This document shows, piece after piece, positions 34,030-45,743 of a DNA stretch of 64,000 nt. The notes below the pieces were generated by a model that searched no databases, was not told where the DNA came from, and was given only the letters and a program-made list of their open reading frames with translations. The position numbers and the translations under genes are program-made. Each line of letters opens with the position of its first letter. Positions within the stretch are counted from its first letter, which is position 1. Source of the DNA: Isoetes taiwanensis (taxonomy: Eukaryota > Streptophyta > Lycopodiopsida > Isoetales > Isoetaceae); assembly GCA_021234155.1 (NCBI GenBank), contig JAJEKV010000013.1, positions 11,992,669-12,056,668 on the forward strand, written 5' to 3'.

Positions 34030-34810
34030 TTCAAGTTCATATTCAGAATATATGCCTTTCCACAGCTTCTTTGCATAGCATACAGTGAGTGCCCTTAGAC
34101 CAGCATTTGTTCTTTGTTTGATACACCTGTTCCACCTGAAATTTTTATCCAGTGGAATCTATCTTTTCTCCAATATAGAAAAAGTCAATGTTCTTTTTTG
34201 AGCCCACTACCATCGAGTTTGTTTTTGAGAGATTGACCTTCATTTCCATAGTGTCACAGAAATCAGCAAGCACATCAAGATGCCTTTGTAAACTTGCCTT
34301 CTCCTTTGAGAGAAGTACTACATCATCAACGTACAAAAGGAGGGCCAGCATATAACCAGCTATATTAACCCCTGAGCCCCCTAGATTCATGATCCATTCT
34401 TCCAGTTCATCTATGAATAGGCCAAATAAAGTGGAAGATAGTGGGCAGCCTTTCTTTACACCAACATTGCTTAACACTTTCTCGTTACATTCAGTGTTTA
34501 GGGGAGAGGACAGCTGCACTACTACCTTTTCATAGATAAATGCTCGTTGCATCCCCACGTACTCTCTTTGGAATATTTAGTTTCTCATCATTTTCCAACG
34601 GGGGCACTCCTTAGGGACCATGTCAAATGCTTTACTAAAGTCAACGAAAACAGCATACAAAGGCCTCTTCTTCCTTTTACTGAGTCCATGATTACTTTGA
34701 ATGTGACTAGATGATCAATTGCAGACCTATATCGTCTAAAACCAGCCTGCCCGTTGGCTCTTACATCATGCTCTTCTACCCAATTTGCTACTTTATTTTC
34801 CAAAGATGGG
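34030..34810 (-). pseudogene. LINE C reverse transcriptase core
   Basis: From right to left the reading gives LENKVANWVEEHDVRANGQ and AGFRRYRSAIDHLVTFKVI. The motif-A region (FVDFSKAFDMVPKE-like) is frameshifted near 34600-34690. Then come KKGCPLSSTLFGLFIDELEE, a Y-V-D-D-V-V-L-L catalytic box (YVDD rather than YADD), and K-V-N-L-S-K-T-N-S-M-V-V. A stop and frame change occur near 34145. The reading then continues to R-T-N-A-G-L-R-A-L and the insertion boundary at 34029. Confidence 0.8.
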
Positions 34811-35976
34811 GGGGAGAGGAGAGAGAGGAAGGAAGGAAGGAAGGAAGTTACTTTTATCGTCCCACGGAGACCAATCGGTCTATGGGACCCAATACAAAAA
34901 CGCGGCAAAGCGGATGGACATCGCCGGATTAAAACCCCCTCAAGGAAGGGTTTTCGAGAGGAAAACTGTGGCAAAGAATCGGCCGGCCCGACAAACCGGT
35001 TAATCATATAAAATGCGTAAACATCCCAATATATACAAATCATGCACCACCCGTAGTGCCTAGTCACGGGACAGACCCGGTGAGGGCAAAGGTGACCTCG
35101 CAGGTCCGATTACCTCCGGATGTATGACCCCGTGGCACGCATCTTACGGCGGTGTGTTCATCGGCAAATGCAAGGGCGCGCCCAAGTAGCATACTAAGGG
35201 GCGTGATCGGCCCGAACTGACCGTGAAGCGGGCAACTCGAAAGTGTGAGACTCATCCTCAACGGCACCCGTTTGACAAAGACCGACAGGCTCGGCTCCTG
35301 GCGGGCTCCCAATCCACTCGTCGTCGCCTCGTCGAAGATGGTGGGCACTGTCGCGAATGGAGGCAATGAGCCAAGCTTTTCGAGGTTTGGGAACGCGGTA
35401 GAGTCATGGCCCCGGGCTAACACAGGGTTGATGTGCTCCTTGTAATGGGCCATTTTGACCTGCTCTAGAGCAATGGGATCCCGAGCTTGCCAAGGAAACA
35501 AGCATCTAGGTACTCCGCAGTTTCGCCACGATCGGCATTTGCGCCCACCAGACGCGCCAGGTGCTCGCGACGTTCCATCTGGCGAACCGATCTCTCTTAC
35601 CCCTCCAACAAAGCCCTAAGCGGCTAGCGGACTCATGGCCACCGGGTGTAAGCCAAGTGCGGGATTTGAGCATCACCCATAGTAACCACTTTCAAAATAG
35701 ACGATGTGTCTATCAAGGGCTGCCGTGGCGGCAAGAATCCGATTTCTGCGGCGAGAATCCGATGGGGGGAAAGGTTTCACCCCAAGTGCCCCGTGCAAAA
35801 AATGCCTTACGCGACCTCCCAAGTCATTTCAGTCGTCAAAGAGGCAGTAGGGCCCCAAACCGACCCGTCCGCAAGGGCCGGGCTCGACCCGATTGCGAGA
35901 ACAGATGTGGTGATGGCCCCAATCATATAGCTCGCCTGGTGACTTTGTTACGCATTGCATAAAGCTTGACTCTTTG

Positions 35977-37324
35977 TCACATAGCGGATAGACGCCTCCA
36001 GCCAGAGAAGCGAGGAGGGGAACTCCACCCTAGGTACTTGTAGGTGGGCGTGGCGCCCACAGCCGCCCCCGATATGTGAGTGCAGGAGGCATGGGGTGAC
36101 GTGAAGAGGATATGAGAACCACCCTGGTCTTGGCCAGATTGACGCGCATGTCTGTAGCCTGACAAAATGTGTCTAGGGCATCCAGGTGAGACTGCATATC
36201 TTCCGGGGGTGCCAGCAAGCAAACAACATCGTCGAGATAGATGAGCTGGCGGATGACCTGGTGCAAAAGATGTATGCCATCCCCCCCATGCTCAGTAAGC
36301 CAGGGCTCTAACTGATCAATGTAGAGGCCAAAAAGTGTCGGCGAGAGGGGGCAACCCTGCCGGACCCCGATACTACTGGTAAATGCTTGGCTGGTCGAAT
36401 GTGATCTCGCCAAAACAACTCTCATACAACTTCAGATATGGCATTCTCGCATTGCGTGGGAGCCCCGATTGACGCTTGATCTAGCCCACAACTTTTCGAG
36501 GGGGCCAGATCAAAAGCCTTTGCTAAGTCCACAAAGCAAGAATACAAGTCCGGTAGGTGATTAAATTTGTCTTCAATCGGCCTCTAAATAAGCGTGAAAG
36601 ATATGGTCAATCGCTGAGTGGCGGGTCGAAAAGCCCCGCCTGCGGTGAGGGCTCGCGACATCCGCCGCCTCTGCTGGTCAACCGCTGCCGAGAATGCCGA
36701 TAGCGGTTTGGCAAATCTTGAATCGACCATGATCGTCCTGGGTGAATTGGCCTGACAAGGTGGGTCGCCAGCTTTGTGAATGGGAACAACCCGCTTGTGG
36801 TCCATTGTTTGGGAAACCCTCCCGCAATGCTCGTTGAACAGGGGTAGTGAGGACCCGGCACAAGCGGCTGCCCGGCCCACTTGAGTAACTCGCCCGCATA
36901 CCATCGAGGTCACCGTGCCTTCCCATTAGCTAGCCGCTGCGTGCCCTCCTCAACATCCTCATCCACGAGAACCAATGGGGGGCCATCCTGCGGGGGTATG
37001 GGCGCATTTGCGTCCACTGGCGGGTCATAGAGCTGCCGCAAAGTAATCGCTCCCCACGCCACGTGTGATGTCCCCCGTAGGGCCGGGCTGGCCTTCAAGC
37101 ACTCTGCGCCAAAAGGTTCGAGGATGCGTCCAGCAGCCTAACATCTCCCCTCGATGCTTGGCAAAGGTACCGCTACTTTGTGTCCTTCCCGGATGGGCTG
37201 TGACGCGTGGTGGCTCGCAGTTTTGCACGGATCGTGATGTGACGGAGCTGCCGCTATGTTTTACACCGCGATCAAACCATCGGTTACGCTGGAATGTTGC
37301 TGAAGAAGCGGGCGGGTCCGCCAA
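35977..37324 (-). pseudogene. LINE D1 reverse transcriptase region
   Basis: Fragments in order are LVLVDEDVEEGTQRLANGKA, V-L-T-T-P-V-Q-R-A-L-R-E-G-F-P, P-F-T-K-L-A / HSQSWRPT-type frames of the VPIHKAGD motif, RTIMVDSRFAKPLSAF, and ARSHSTSQAFTSSIGVRQGC followed by PLSPTLFGLYIDQLEPWL. Then come Y-L-D-D-V-V-C-L-L (catalytic box; YLDD) and DMRVNLAKTRVVLISSSRHP. Every motif is recognisable but spread over all three minus-strand frames because of small indels. Confidence 0.8.
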
Positions 37325-37379
37325 AGCACTCCGCCCCGCCGTGATCCCGTGAATAAATAAGTCACTGGGTCTGGCTCAC

Positions 37380-38330
37380 GCTTCTAGTGTGGAGGTCTGC
37401 ACTAAATTCGAGGGCGCTCATGAGCATCTCACAGAAGTCCTCTGCTGCTCATAATCGAAGTCTCAACCGAGGGGCCAGGGTCGGTATAGTGGGGTTCTCC
37501 CGCGCTCGCCAAACCAGTCCAAATAAAGTGGGAGGTGATCCGGAGTCGACCTCCTCATCCCGACTATCTGTGCCCACCCTAAAACGACCGATGAGATGCA
37601 TATCTTGGCGCAACTACAAGCACATAGTCCACCACACTAGACCCTCCCCGACGATTGTCCCGTCTCGCATGTGCACTTGCGAATCGGCCCGCGGAAAGGC
37701 CATTGCAAATTATCAAGTCAAAATGCCACATAGCAGAGCAATCGTCACAAAGCGCAGTGACCGGCCGTCATCCGACCCGCGCCGGGCTACTTCTGGGGCG
37801 AGGCTGCAGGACATCGTCGAGGGGGTCAAGTCGCATGGGCTGCTCTACTCCGTCCGGGTGCATTGAAATCTCCAAGAAGGGACTAACTTACAAGCTCGGC
37901 GATGTTTTTGTATGTCATCATATAGATCGACATACGGGTCCATCCTATCCGCATCGGGGTGGCTCGCGATAGAAGGTGCCGTGTCTGCGGGAGGGAAATA
38001 ACAGCGACGTAAAAAGAGGGTTGCCACCGGTATTATGCACACGAACCCTTAAGTACCAGGTTGTGTCTGCCTGTCCGGAGGGTAACCGAATGTGCCAAGG
38101 TTGTCCCAGTAGCAAGCCACTCCACCATGACCCCGTCTCGGTCTGACAGGTATTGAAGACCGAGAAATGTTGGTAACCCTAAGAAATCGGGTAGCTGTGT
38201 CCAAAGATGCTCCCATGTCTCCATGAGGAAGATGAGATCCATACGGCCGCCACGGAGTTAATTTGTCCCCTACGCCAAGGGAAGCCTCGGCAGGTTCCAT
38301 GAGACCACAGGAGACACAATTCCTATTTGT
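37380..38330 (-). pseudogene. LINE D1 apurinic-type endonuclease region
   Basis: The reading holds MDLIFLMETWEHLWTQ (an endonuclease N-terminal motif with the catalytic Glu in M-E-T-W) at about 38180-38245. Frameshifted C-terminal pieces lie around 37600-37700. The other copy shows V-S-W-N-C-R-G at the start and SSVVDYVLV near the end, which supports the family call. This domain nicks the target DNA to prime reverse transcription. Confidence 0.7.
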
Positions 38331-39980
38331 CGGCCAGGGATGGTATCTGCCCGACTCGAGTCATGAGGGGAGGGACGGGCGAAGAGGCTGAGGGGAGAAG
38401 TAGATGGAGCGGAGGCGCATGTGGCCGAGAGGGTGTGGGCCGTGAGGGAAGGGAGTAGGGCGAGGAGAAGGGGGGGCGTGGTAGTAGAAGCGAAGAGGGC
38501 AGCGTGCAGGTGTGGTTGGGGTGCGAGGGTCCCCAGCCAAGCAGGCCGCCTGAAAATGTGCATCCCGGGCCAACCAATCCCCGCACTGGTGGCCTTAATG
38601 CCTCGACCCCGACAAGCTCCCCGTCATAAGGCCTCCGCTGGGCAGTGTGAGGTCCGATCCACATACGAGGATGTCCCCTTCAACATCGGCCCCGGGCGCT
38701 AATATGGCATCACGCACTGCATCCGCAAACCGTGAATATGACAATGCTGTCACGGCCCGCCGAGCCCCATGCCGCTGCTCGAGAAATGTGAATCGGCTCG
38801 AATATCATCCGGACGAGAATGTGTGTTCGGATGTTGTGGGTGACTCTCCCCTCGCCGCTCACGGCATACCTCGAACTACGGGGACAGGCCTCTCCGCCTG
38901 CGCCCCGAGTTCTCAAGGCTCTGGGTCCAAGGTGGGCTAAGGCCGGCCCTGTGGCCGGGGTGGTGGTGGTGGCTGGGATGGCGTGGAGTGACTGGGTGGC
39001 TGGGGGGCAGGGACGAGGGGGATGCCGGGCGTGAGGCCGTGGCGGGATAAGCTGCGATGCGAGCAGCGTTCCCCGTGAAGTCCGAGAAATGAGCTCTTCG
39101 CGAACTTCTTCGCCGCTAGCCATCTCCCGCCTCGCGACCGCCGCGGTGACTATGAGCCTCGGTAGGGGAGACCGGGCTGCATGCGGGATGGTTGCGCAGG
39201 CCACGGAGCTCCGTGCTCGACGAGTAGCGAGGCGTGCCGAGCCCGGCCGAGGGTAGGGCTTCTTTGTCCCATCTTACTCAAGATCCCGGCCGGGCAGTTC
39301 CGGGTATCGCAGAGCGTACTGCGGCTCCAGATGCCATGGTGGTACGCCTCTACCTCGACTGAAGCCCAGAGGCAAGGACCATCGTCCCTCACGAGCGGCT
39401 CCCTCTCGGGGTAAGGTCATGGTGTCCAAAGTGATGAACCGCCGTAGTCTAGGCGGGCCAAGATGTCAAGAACCTCCACGGCTGCTGGCCTCCAAGTGTG
39501 CAAGGCCAAGGCCATCTTCCACATGCGGCGGCGGGTCTCCAAGCTGTGTGATACGGTTCTTCGACCCGATTTGCCTTTTTGAGCACATGGGATGCCGAGG
39601 ACTCCATCTCCACTGCCATGCCACCCGGTGGGCCTTTGTTAGCCTCAACACGACCTTTGTTAGCCTCCATTCCCGCTTTGGCGGTGGCTCAATTCTCTGC
39701 CGAGGCGGGGAGTTCCTATGTGGTCCGAGCAATTAATCCCTTCCGGTAGGGCTGGCCTCGCTGAGGGGGTTTTAGCCTTAGCCCGAGCCTCCTTCTTCAT
39801 GGAGGATGACTCTCCCACGCCCATGATGGCTGATCGGGACCGTTTGTCGCGGCCGGGCCCTCGCCTTGGTTTTGTGGCGGCCCATCTTCCGTGGCCATGA
39901 CTCCCAAAGTTTGAGGGATCTCTCGGCTGCGGAAAGGGTGCCTAGGAATTGAATTTGGGGGCTCAAGAACGTAGGCGAGC
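38330..39980 (-). pseudogene. LINE D1 ORF1-like region
   Basis: Minus-strand frames are rich in Pro, Arg, Ser and Ala (for example SSPYSLPSRPTPSRPHAPP). The first part, near 39966, starts MSPQIQFLG or MGRHKTKARARP, depending on frame. Plant LINE ORF1 proteins bind element RNA. I cannot see a clear RRM, DUF4283 or zinc knuckle here, so the call rests on position upstream of the endonuclease. Confidence 0.4.
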
Positions 39981-39990
39981 ACCTTTTGGG

Positions 39991-40739
39991 CTAGTCAAGC
40001 GGAAACCCTTTGAATACTTACTAAAAACATCGCTAATCCCTATATTGGTGTCGACTTTCATCAACAACACCATCCGGGAACTAGGGTATGAATTAGTAAA
40101 ACATTCTCGTAACCTTCAATAAGAGTACAACACACACCTTTCAACACCAAGCGTGGCCAAGGCCAACAACAAGATCAAAGCGAGGGCTATACTTCTCAAA
40201 GAAGGAAGAAGAAGAGCTGCCACAAAACCCTAGCACAGCCCGGGAAAACAGCAGATTTGAGCACTGAAACAAAGACAAGCATGCAGGTACCATACACCGT
40301 TGGAAAGCTCTCTGAACCAGCTTTCCAACAAGCCCAAGCATATGAAAATCTGACACCGGATGTGAGAGATACAGTCCGTGAGGGAGGGAGGGAGGGAGAG
40401 AGAGAGTTGCCCTTTTGCCTCAAAACCATTTTTTGAGCATATGTGTCCCATTCAGACTTATAGCACACAACAAAAACCTTATAGAAATCATGATTCAAAA
40501 AATTATTTGCTGGTTTTTTCTTATCTTACAGTTCATTGACAGAAAATTTTACCCATTTGAACACGTATCTCTCCATCACCTTAGTTCCAAATCAAACCAA
40601 ATTTCTTTCCACGTGTTCCTATAAGTTTTCCCTGATAGTCATTTCAAATATCAATCAGAAATGTAAAAAACACTGAAGACATCATCATTTGAGTGTGCAT
40701 ACCTTTTTCTGCCATAGGAATGTGCAATAGCCAAATTTT
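39991..40739. other. Gene-free stretch with a (GGGA)n block
   Basis: A GGGA/GA microsatellite lies at 40381-40408. The rest is unrecognised, and none of the missing 5' half of LINE C was found here. Confidence 0.5.
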
Positions 40740-41605
40740 ATGTCCACTTGGCTCAAACATGCCACCAAGGTGGCTCAAACATGCCATCAAGGTGGCTCCA
40801 ACGTGCCAAGGTTTCAACATGCCACACGGACTCTAACATGAGACGCGAGCTCCAACATGCCAAGGTGGCGCAAACATGCCATGTAGGCTAGGCTCCAATA
40901 TGCGAAGGTGGCTCAAACATGCCACGTGGGCTTCAACATGCCACCTAGGCTCCAATATGCCACCTAGGCTCCAATATGCCACCTAGGCTCAAACATGCCA
41001 AGGTGGCTCAAACATGCCATGCATGCTCCAACATGCCATCTAGGCTCAAACATGCCAAGGTGGCTCAAACATGCCACGTGGGATCCAACATGCCATCTAG
41101 GCTCCAACATGCCAAGGTGGCTCAAACATGCCAAGTGGGCTCCAACATGCTACCTAGGCTCCAACATGCAAGGTTGCTCAAACATGACACCTAGGCTCAA
41201 ACATGCCAACGTGGCTCAAACATGCCATGCGGGCTCCAACATGCCACATAGGCTCAAACATGCCAAGGTGGCTCAAACATGCCATGTGGGCTCCAAGGTG
41301 GCTCAAGCATGCCACCAAGGCTCCAACATGCCACCTAGGCTAAAACATGCCAAGGTGGCTCAAACATGCCACGCGGGCTCCAACATGCCAAGATGGCTCA
41401 CATGCCAAGGTGGCTCCAACATGCCACCTAGGCTCCAACCTGCCAAGGTGGCTTAAACATGCCACCTAGGCTCCAACCCGCCAAGGTGGCTCAAACATGC
41501 CACCTAGGCTCCAACCTGCCAAGGTGGCTCAAACATGCCATCTAGGCTAAAACATGCCAAGGTGGCTCAGACATGCCACGCGCCTAGTCTCCAACATGCC
41601 GGCGT
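40740..41605. repeat. 19-bp minisatellite with 57-bp higher-order period
   Basis: About 45 copies of a 19-bp unit GGCTCMAACATGCCANNNN. The last four bases fall mostly into three classes (AGGT, CCTA/TCTA, CGTG/TGCG-like) that tend to follow one another in fixed order, giving a three-unit, 57-bp superunit. Because 57 is divisible by three, long open frames arise on the plus strand; these are by-products, not genes. Confidence 0.95.
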
Positions 41606-42299
41606 CAGATAGGGGCAAAAGACAAGTAAGCATAGTAATGGGAGTGTAAAATGTTCAGATAAACTATGCAAATTATCACTGCTGACAATGACAATCGATC
41701 GACCAACTTAGTTTAATATATTCACAGGTTCAATTACCTGCAGGAAAATCTTAGTTCACCTCTTGAAAAGACTAAAGAACTAGTCGCAGATATCCAAGGA
41801 AGATTAAACCACATCATCACTCAACCCTTGCAAGGCGGGAACTCTCGGGCATGCACACATTTCCTCAAAATCCAATCTTCTTATATCGTTCATAAGACGG
41901 CCTTAGACGAGCTATCAGAAGATAACTTTGACATCACGAACACTGCAAATAGAGGAAGTCAACTCTGACTTCACTAATACTACAAATAGAAAGAAAAGTG
42001 GAAACAATGAAATGCCTGTTGTCTTATCTCCATTTTTAATCTCGACCTTCAAAATAGATTGTCATTCGACATTTACACCATTAGATAGGAAATTTGGAAC
42101 ATATACCACATTCACACCCTCCAGCCCTAGGGTTAGCCCTTCGGGCAATCCAATAAGAGTTGGAGAACAATACCAACTGATGAACTAATCGATGCTATTA
42201 AGGCTGAATCTCGCAATTTACACATATACCCATAAAAATTTAATAACAAACATATGGGTCGAATATACCCAATAGACCTTGCCTTTTATTTTTTTTGGT
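41606..42299. other. Gene-free spacer before RPL9
   Basis: An 86-codon plus frame at 41928-42188 (TFTPLDRKFGTYTTFTPSS) has some protein-like character but no known motif and no obvious splice sites. Confidence 0.4.
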
Positions 42300-42345
42300 A
42301 AGAAAACCCTAGGGTTCATCTGTGAAACAGAATTTAGGGTTTGGA
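42300..42345 (+). promoter_or_regulatory. Telo-box motifs upstream of RPL9
   Basis: AAACCCTAGGGTT occurs at about 42304-42316 and TTTAGGGTTT near 42332. AAACCCTA telo-boxes are typical of promoters and first untranslated regions of plant ribosomal protein genes. They lie 50-95 bases before the ATG, so probably in the 5' untranslated region or core promoter. Confidence 0.65.
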
Positions 42346-42396
42346 GCGAGAGAGCACAATCCAGTTTAGGGTAGTGCGGCTGCGAGCTCCGGCACC

Positions 42397-43149
42397 ATGA
42401 AAAGGATCGTAGCATCACAGGAGCTTGTCATCCCAGATGGAGTTACTGTTGAAATCAAGGCGAAGAAAGTTCGTGTTAAAGGGCCTAGAGGTCAGCTTAC
42501 TCGCGATTTCAAGCATTTAAATCTAGATTTTGCACTCATAGATGGTGGAAAGAAGCTTAAAGTTGATGCCTGGTTTGGCTCTCGAAAAACTATTGCGGCT
42601 ATTCGTACTGCAATTAGTCATGTCCAAAATCTTATAACCGGTGTGACCAAAGGCTTCCGATATAAGATGCGGTTTGTCTATGCCCATTTTCCCATCAACG
42701 CTACCATTGGTGGTGGCAATGACAACATTGAGATTCGTAACTTCCTTGGCGAGAAGAAGGTAACCTTAATCGTAATTTTTACTTCGTTCTCAGGTTCTGT
42801 CTGTTTGTTTGTTTTTCTGTTTCCTTAAATTGGTGTGCATTGGGTGTCTACAAATAGGTCAGGAAAGTCGACATGCTTGGTGGTGTGACAATAACCAGAT
42901 CAGAGAAAGTTAAGGATGAACTTGTGCTTGAGGGCAATGACATTGATCTTGTTTCTCGATCTGCAGCACTAATTAACCAGGTATATGAACAAATCTGCAG
43001 GCATTGAACATTATCTGGTTGATTGTTCCTGACCTTGTGACTGTACATTGTTTATGTTTCAGAAATGCCATGTAAAGAACAAGGATATTAGGAAGTTTTT
43101 GGATGGTATTTATGTTAGTGAAAGGGGAACCATTGCTGAGGAAGAGTAA
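42397..43149 (+). CDS. RPL9: 60S ribosomal protein L9 (uL6)
   Basis: Three exons, 42397-42759, 42858-42980 and 43063-43149, join in phase 0 to 190 residues, close to the usual plant length. Exon 1 carries [27 protein letters not shown] and [17 protein letters not shown]; exon 2 carries [20 protein letters not shown]; exon 3 ends [19 protein letters not shown]. All are highly conserved in eukaryotic L9. Splice sites are GT-AG (AAG|GTAACC, CAAATAG|GTC, CCAG|GTATAT, TTTCAG|AAA). L9 sits in the large ribosomal subunit near the factor-binding region. The frame is intact and the telo-box upstream fits, so this is a live host gene. Confidence 0.97.
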
Positions 43150-45180
43150 AATGGTATGCCAAGCTTTATTGTACATTTTTTTTTTTCCTTTTTCTGATCA
43201 GATCAATTGCATTTCAGGACACTATAAATTTCGACTGGGGAACTGTTAACAAAGAGAATGCACTTTCACGTTTCTGTTATATACAAGTGCAATTGGTCAC
43301 ATTTGTCTTTTGTGTACTATTTTATATGTATTGTTTTACAATGTCTCTAAGTTATTTCTCCCATCAGAATATGCCATCTATCAGTGCATATTTCTTCTTT
43401 TTATTTAATGATGAGAGGAGACTCCGTAATGCTTTTTTTTTATTTAAATTGCTGGCAGATTGTTTCTGGTTGCTGCATCTTGCTTCAGTTTAGACGATAT
43501 ATGTTTTTGCTGTTAGATGCAAAATAAGTAGTCTTTATCTTTCTTTCTGTGGGTATAAATCCAGATATATTGCTGATGCAAAGGATGTGCTTATCGCATG
43601 ATTTCGGATTTGGATTTAATGCATTAAAAAACACGATTGGGAAAAAATTAAAACGACTGGTGGCATTAACTAGCAATTTAACTTCATTTCATCAAACCTA
43701 TAAATTATTTAACTTCTTTGACATTCTGCTATTTGGCTGATGATCAGCTCATCAGTTCAATTATATTTTGATATTTTGAACCACCGCCTAACGTGTTATT
43801 TGACTGCCACTTTAGAAAGATGAAAGGGTATGAGATTAAGAGGTGGATGATAGGTTATGAGATTAAGAGGTGGAGTAGAGAATGGTGTGTGGTCTAAGAT
43901 TGTGTGAGTATTAGAAGTTTTTAACTCGTAAGCTTTACTAGTAATAAACTTGTGCTTGACACTGCAGTGCATAACTCATAAGTTTTACTAGTAATAAACT
44001 TGTGCTCGTCGTTGCAGTGCATAAGCAAGACCTTTAATGTAAGACTAATTACTTAGCTTTAATGTAAGACTAATTACTTAGACCCTAATATGAATAACGT
44101 ATCACTAGATTTACCGCTTGCTATCTATTTCCTTGCTTGAAATGTTTTTGGGGTTCTTGTTGATGCCGGTGTGCCCTTTTATGGGTGTGACTTTTAGAAG
44201 GGAAAAAAGTTGTTTTCCGGTGATATCTTGGTTTTTTTACATTCTTTCCCTTCCCTCTTCAAAATAACAATGCTAAATTTTTGGCCCCTTTCAAAATAAT
44301 GACACTAAATTTTTGGAACGGAATGCCTGAGCAATTAACATATTGGGCGGTGGATCTCGCTTTCATGATGGGCCGGTTGGGTTCAATGCCTCTAGAAAAT
44401 AAGAGGCTTATGGGATTTTTTATGGACGCTAGGGGCCGTGGATGGAGAGCATATTCCATAAATTGTACCCCATCAACGCCTCATGATTTTTTGCCAAATA
44501 AAACAAAAGCCAAAACCTAAGGTCTCGTAGCATTGCCATATTTTACAAAACCATTGTCTGAATCACAGACACCATTGTCTGGATCACAGACACCCCGAAT
44601 GAGCCATCTGTTCTTGCTTCCCAAGAATCAAAGCACAGTCTAGAACGGGGTCTACTGGTGCTGCCCTAACTAATTCTGCGCTGACTCCAAGATTTCGAAC
44701 TGCCTCAATGATCCCGGGCCGGAATCAATCGTCTTCCTGGGTCAATCCTCTTCCTCGACAGCCATGGCAACCGGATCTACGTGTAGAACAGATAGAGACA
44801 ACTGCTGACGCCAGGGCTGGAGGATTCGAACCTCCAGGTCATGCCAGCCTCACCAGAACCCTTCTCATTCTATCTAAGTAAATAAGCCAAATCTAAACCA
44901 AGGAGATCGAAAACGCCTCTTTTTCTCTCTCAGACAAGTAATTCTGGATAAATGTCTCAGAGATACTGTACTCCCTTTCGAGTGCTAAGAAACAAAGCCA
45001 ATCTGCTCTAAACCGAGCCAATCTACTCTAAACTGGCCCTGATATATTTATATACCAATATTTTGTCAGAAATTAGAAAATTCAAGCAAAGACCTGTCCA
45101 AAATCATGCTAATAGGCATACAACCCTTTCCATCTCTCCATCAGAAGAAGAATTGCCATTTTGGAGCATCCAAAGCAGAT
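43150..45180. other. Gene-free stretch with several short tandem duplications
   Basis: After the RPL9 3' end there are small direct repeats at 43826-43874 (about 22 bp x 2), 43922-44022 (about 50 bp x 2), 44034-44081 (about 24 bp x 2) and 44547-44593 (about 21 bp x 2). A tRNA T-arm-like palindrome lies near 44820. No gene is recognised. Confidence 0.6.
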
Positions 45181-45187
45181 TCCGCCC

Positions 45188-45204
45188 TTATATAAAAAGA
45201 GCCC
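45188..45204 (+). promoter_or_regulatory. Possible TATA box for the frame at 45237
   Basis: TTATATAAAAAGAG lies about 45 bases before the ATG at 45237, in a plausible position for a core promoter with a very short leader. Confidence 0.3.
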
Positions 45205-45236
45205 TCCGATTTCTCGAGTAAGGGCCTAAACAGGGG

Positions 45237-45743
45237 ATGGCTCAAGTACTCAGAATTGATTACGTAACGGCGTTTTCCCCTTCAAACACTCTGGAATTTC
45301 TTCTACACAGTTGTCGGATTCTTCTTGCCTGTAAAAAGATTTACTGTACTCCCTTTCATTTCAGAATAGACCTTCCGGGATCTGTTGGCACCCTTGCCAA
45401 AAAAAGAAAGGGGCATGCATTCCTATCCTTCCATTCTGAAACCATGCATAGAAATCAAAACAAAAAATGCATCCTAGAGCAAAAGCAGCTCAAATCACTC
45501 AAACAATATAGTTTGACTACGGTTTTGCATACAATACAAGCGCCAAATCTTGGCCCAACCATGCCTGACCCAAAAATACCAAACAGAATGATTAGAAGCT
45601 TAATAAGTTGTTGTGTGCATTCGAGGTTGGAGCTGGACCAAATCGTTGCCGTAGTTGATCTCTACGTTCCGGCAAGGTATTTAATATTTATTTGTACAGG
45701 TATTGCACAGCCGGATACAGAGATGTTTAACACAGTTATCTAG
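45237..45743 (+). CDS. Hypothetical protein, 168 codons
   Basis: The frame is open from an ATG just downstream of a TATA-like box. It is long for this AT-rich neighbourhood. The product has no recognised domain: mixed composition, a Cys/Leu-rich N-terminal part (residues about 20-35) and a hydrophobic stretch near the C-terminus (RYLIFICTG). It may be a real orphan gene, an exon, or chance. Confidence 0.25.
   Translation: MAQVLRIDYVTAFSPSNTLEFLLHSCRILLACKKIYCTPFHFRIDLPGSVGTLAKKRKGHAFLSFHSETMHRNQNKKCILEQKQLKSLKQYSLTTVLHTIQAPNLGPTMPDPKIPNRMIRSLISCCVHSRLELDQIVAVVDLYVPARYLIFICTGIAQPDTEMFNTVI

Larger units (their letters stand above)
31981..34812 (-). mobile_element. LINE C, split by a tandem insertion
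   Basis: The 3' end has an (ATGAA)n tail (31981-32002) and a hairpin (32021-32034). Coding runs from 32053 to 32928 and resumes at 34030-34805. The gap 32933-34022 is a later insertion flanked by CATTCTT. With one CATTCTT retained and the insert left out, the LINE reading is continuous and in frame. The right end, at about 34812, meets the TTCC tail of LINE D1 inside the RT domain. The 5' half is not found beyond LINE D1. Confidence 0.85.
34827..39990 (-). mobile_element. LINE D, copy 1 (long, possibly near full length)
   Basis: The 3' end has a TTCC tail (plus-strand GGAA units 34827-34848) and a perfect hairpin (34868-34881, AGACC/GGTCT). Going right one meets a 3' untranslated part, RT (about 35980-37320), endonuclease (about 37400-38330) and a proline/arginine-rich ORF1-like region (about 38330-39980). 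A second copy at 54900-58700 matches in long identical blocks. The 5' end is not defined by a repeat. The sequence is GC-rich, and frames are broken every few hundred bases. Confidence 0.8.

Noticed and set aside
37065-39736. Plus-strand open frames in the GC-rich LINE D1 region
   Set aside because: These mirror the minus-strand LINE coding, have no motif, and correspond to no conserved frame in LINE D2.
40976-41456. Long plus-strand frames across the minisatellite
   Set aside because: They follow from a 57-bp period divisible by three and encode only the repeat (KHAKVAQTCH-like). They are not genes.
44800-44860. tRNA-like sequence on the minus strand (GGAGGTTCGAATCCTCC)
   Set aside because: The T-arm is convincing, but no matching acceptor stem or D-arm lies upstream. 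It could be a tRNA-derived SINE fragment.
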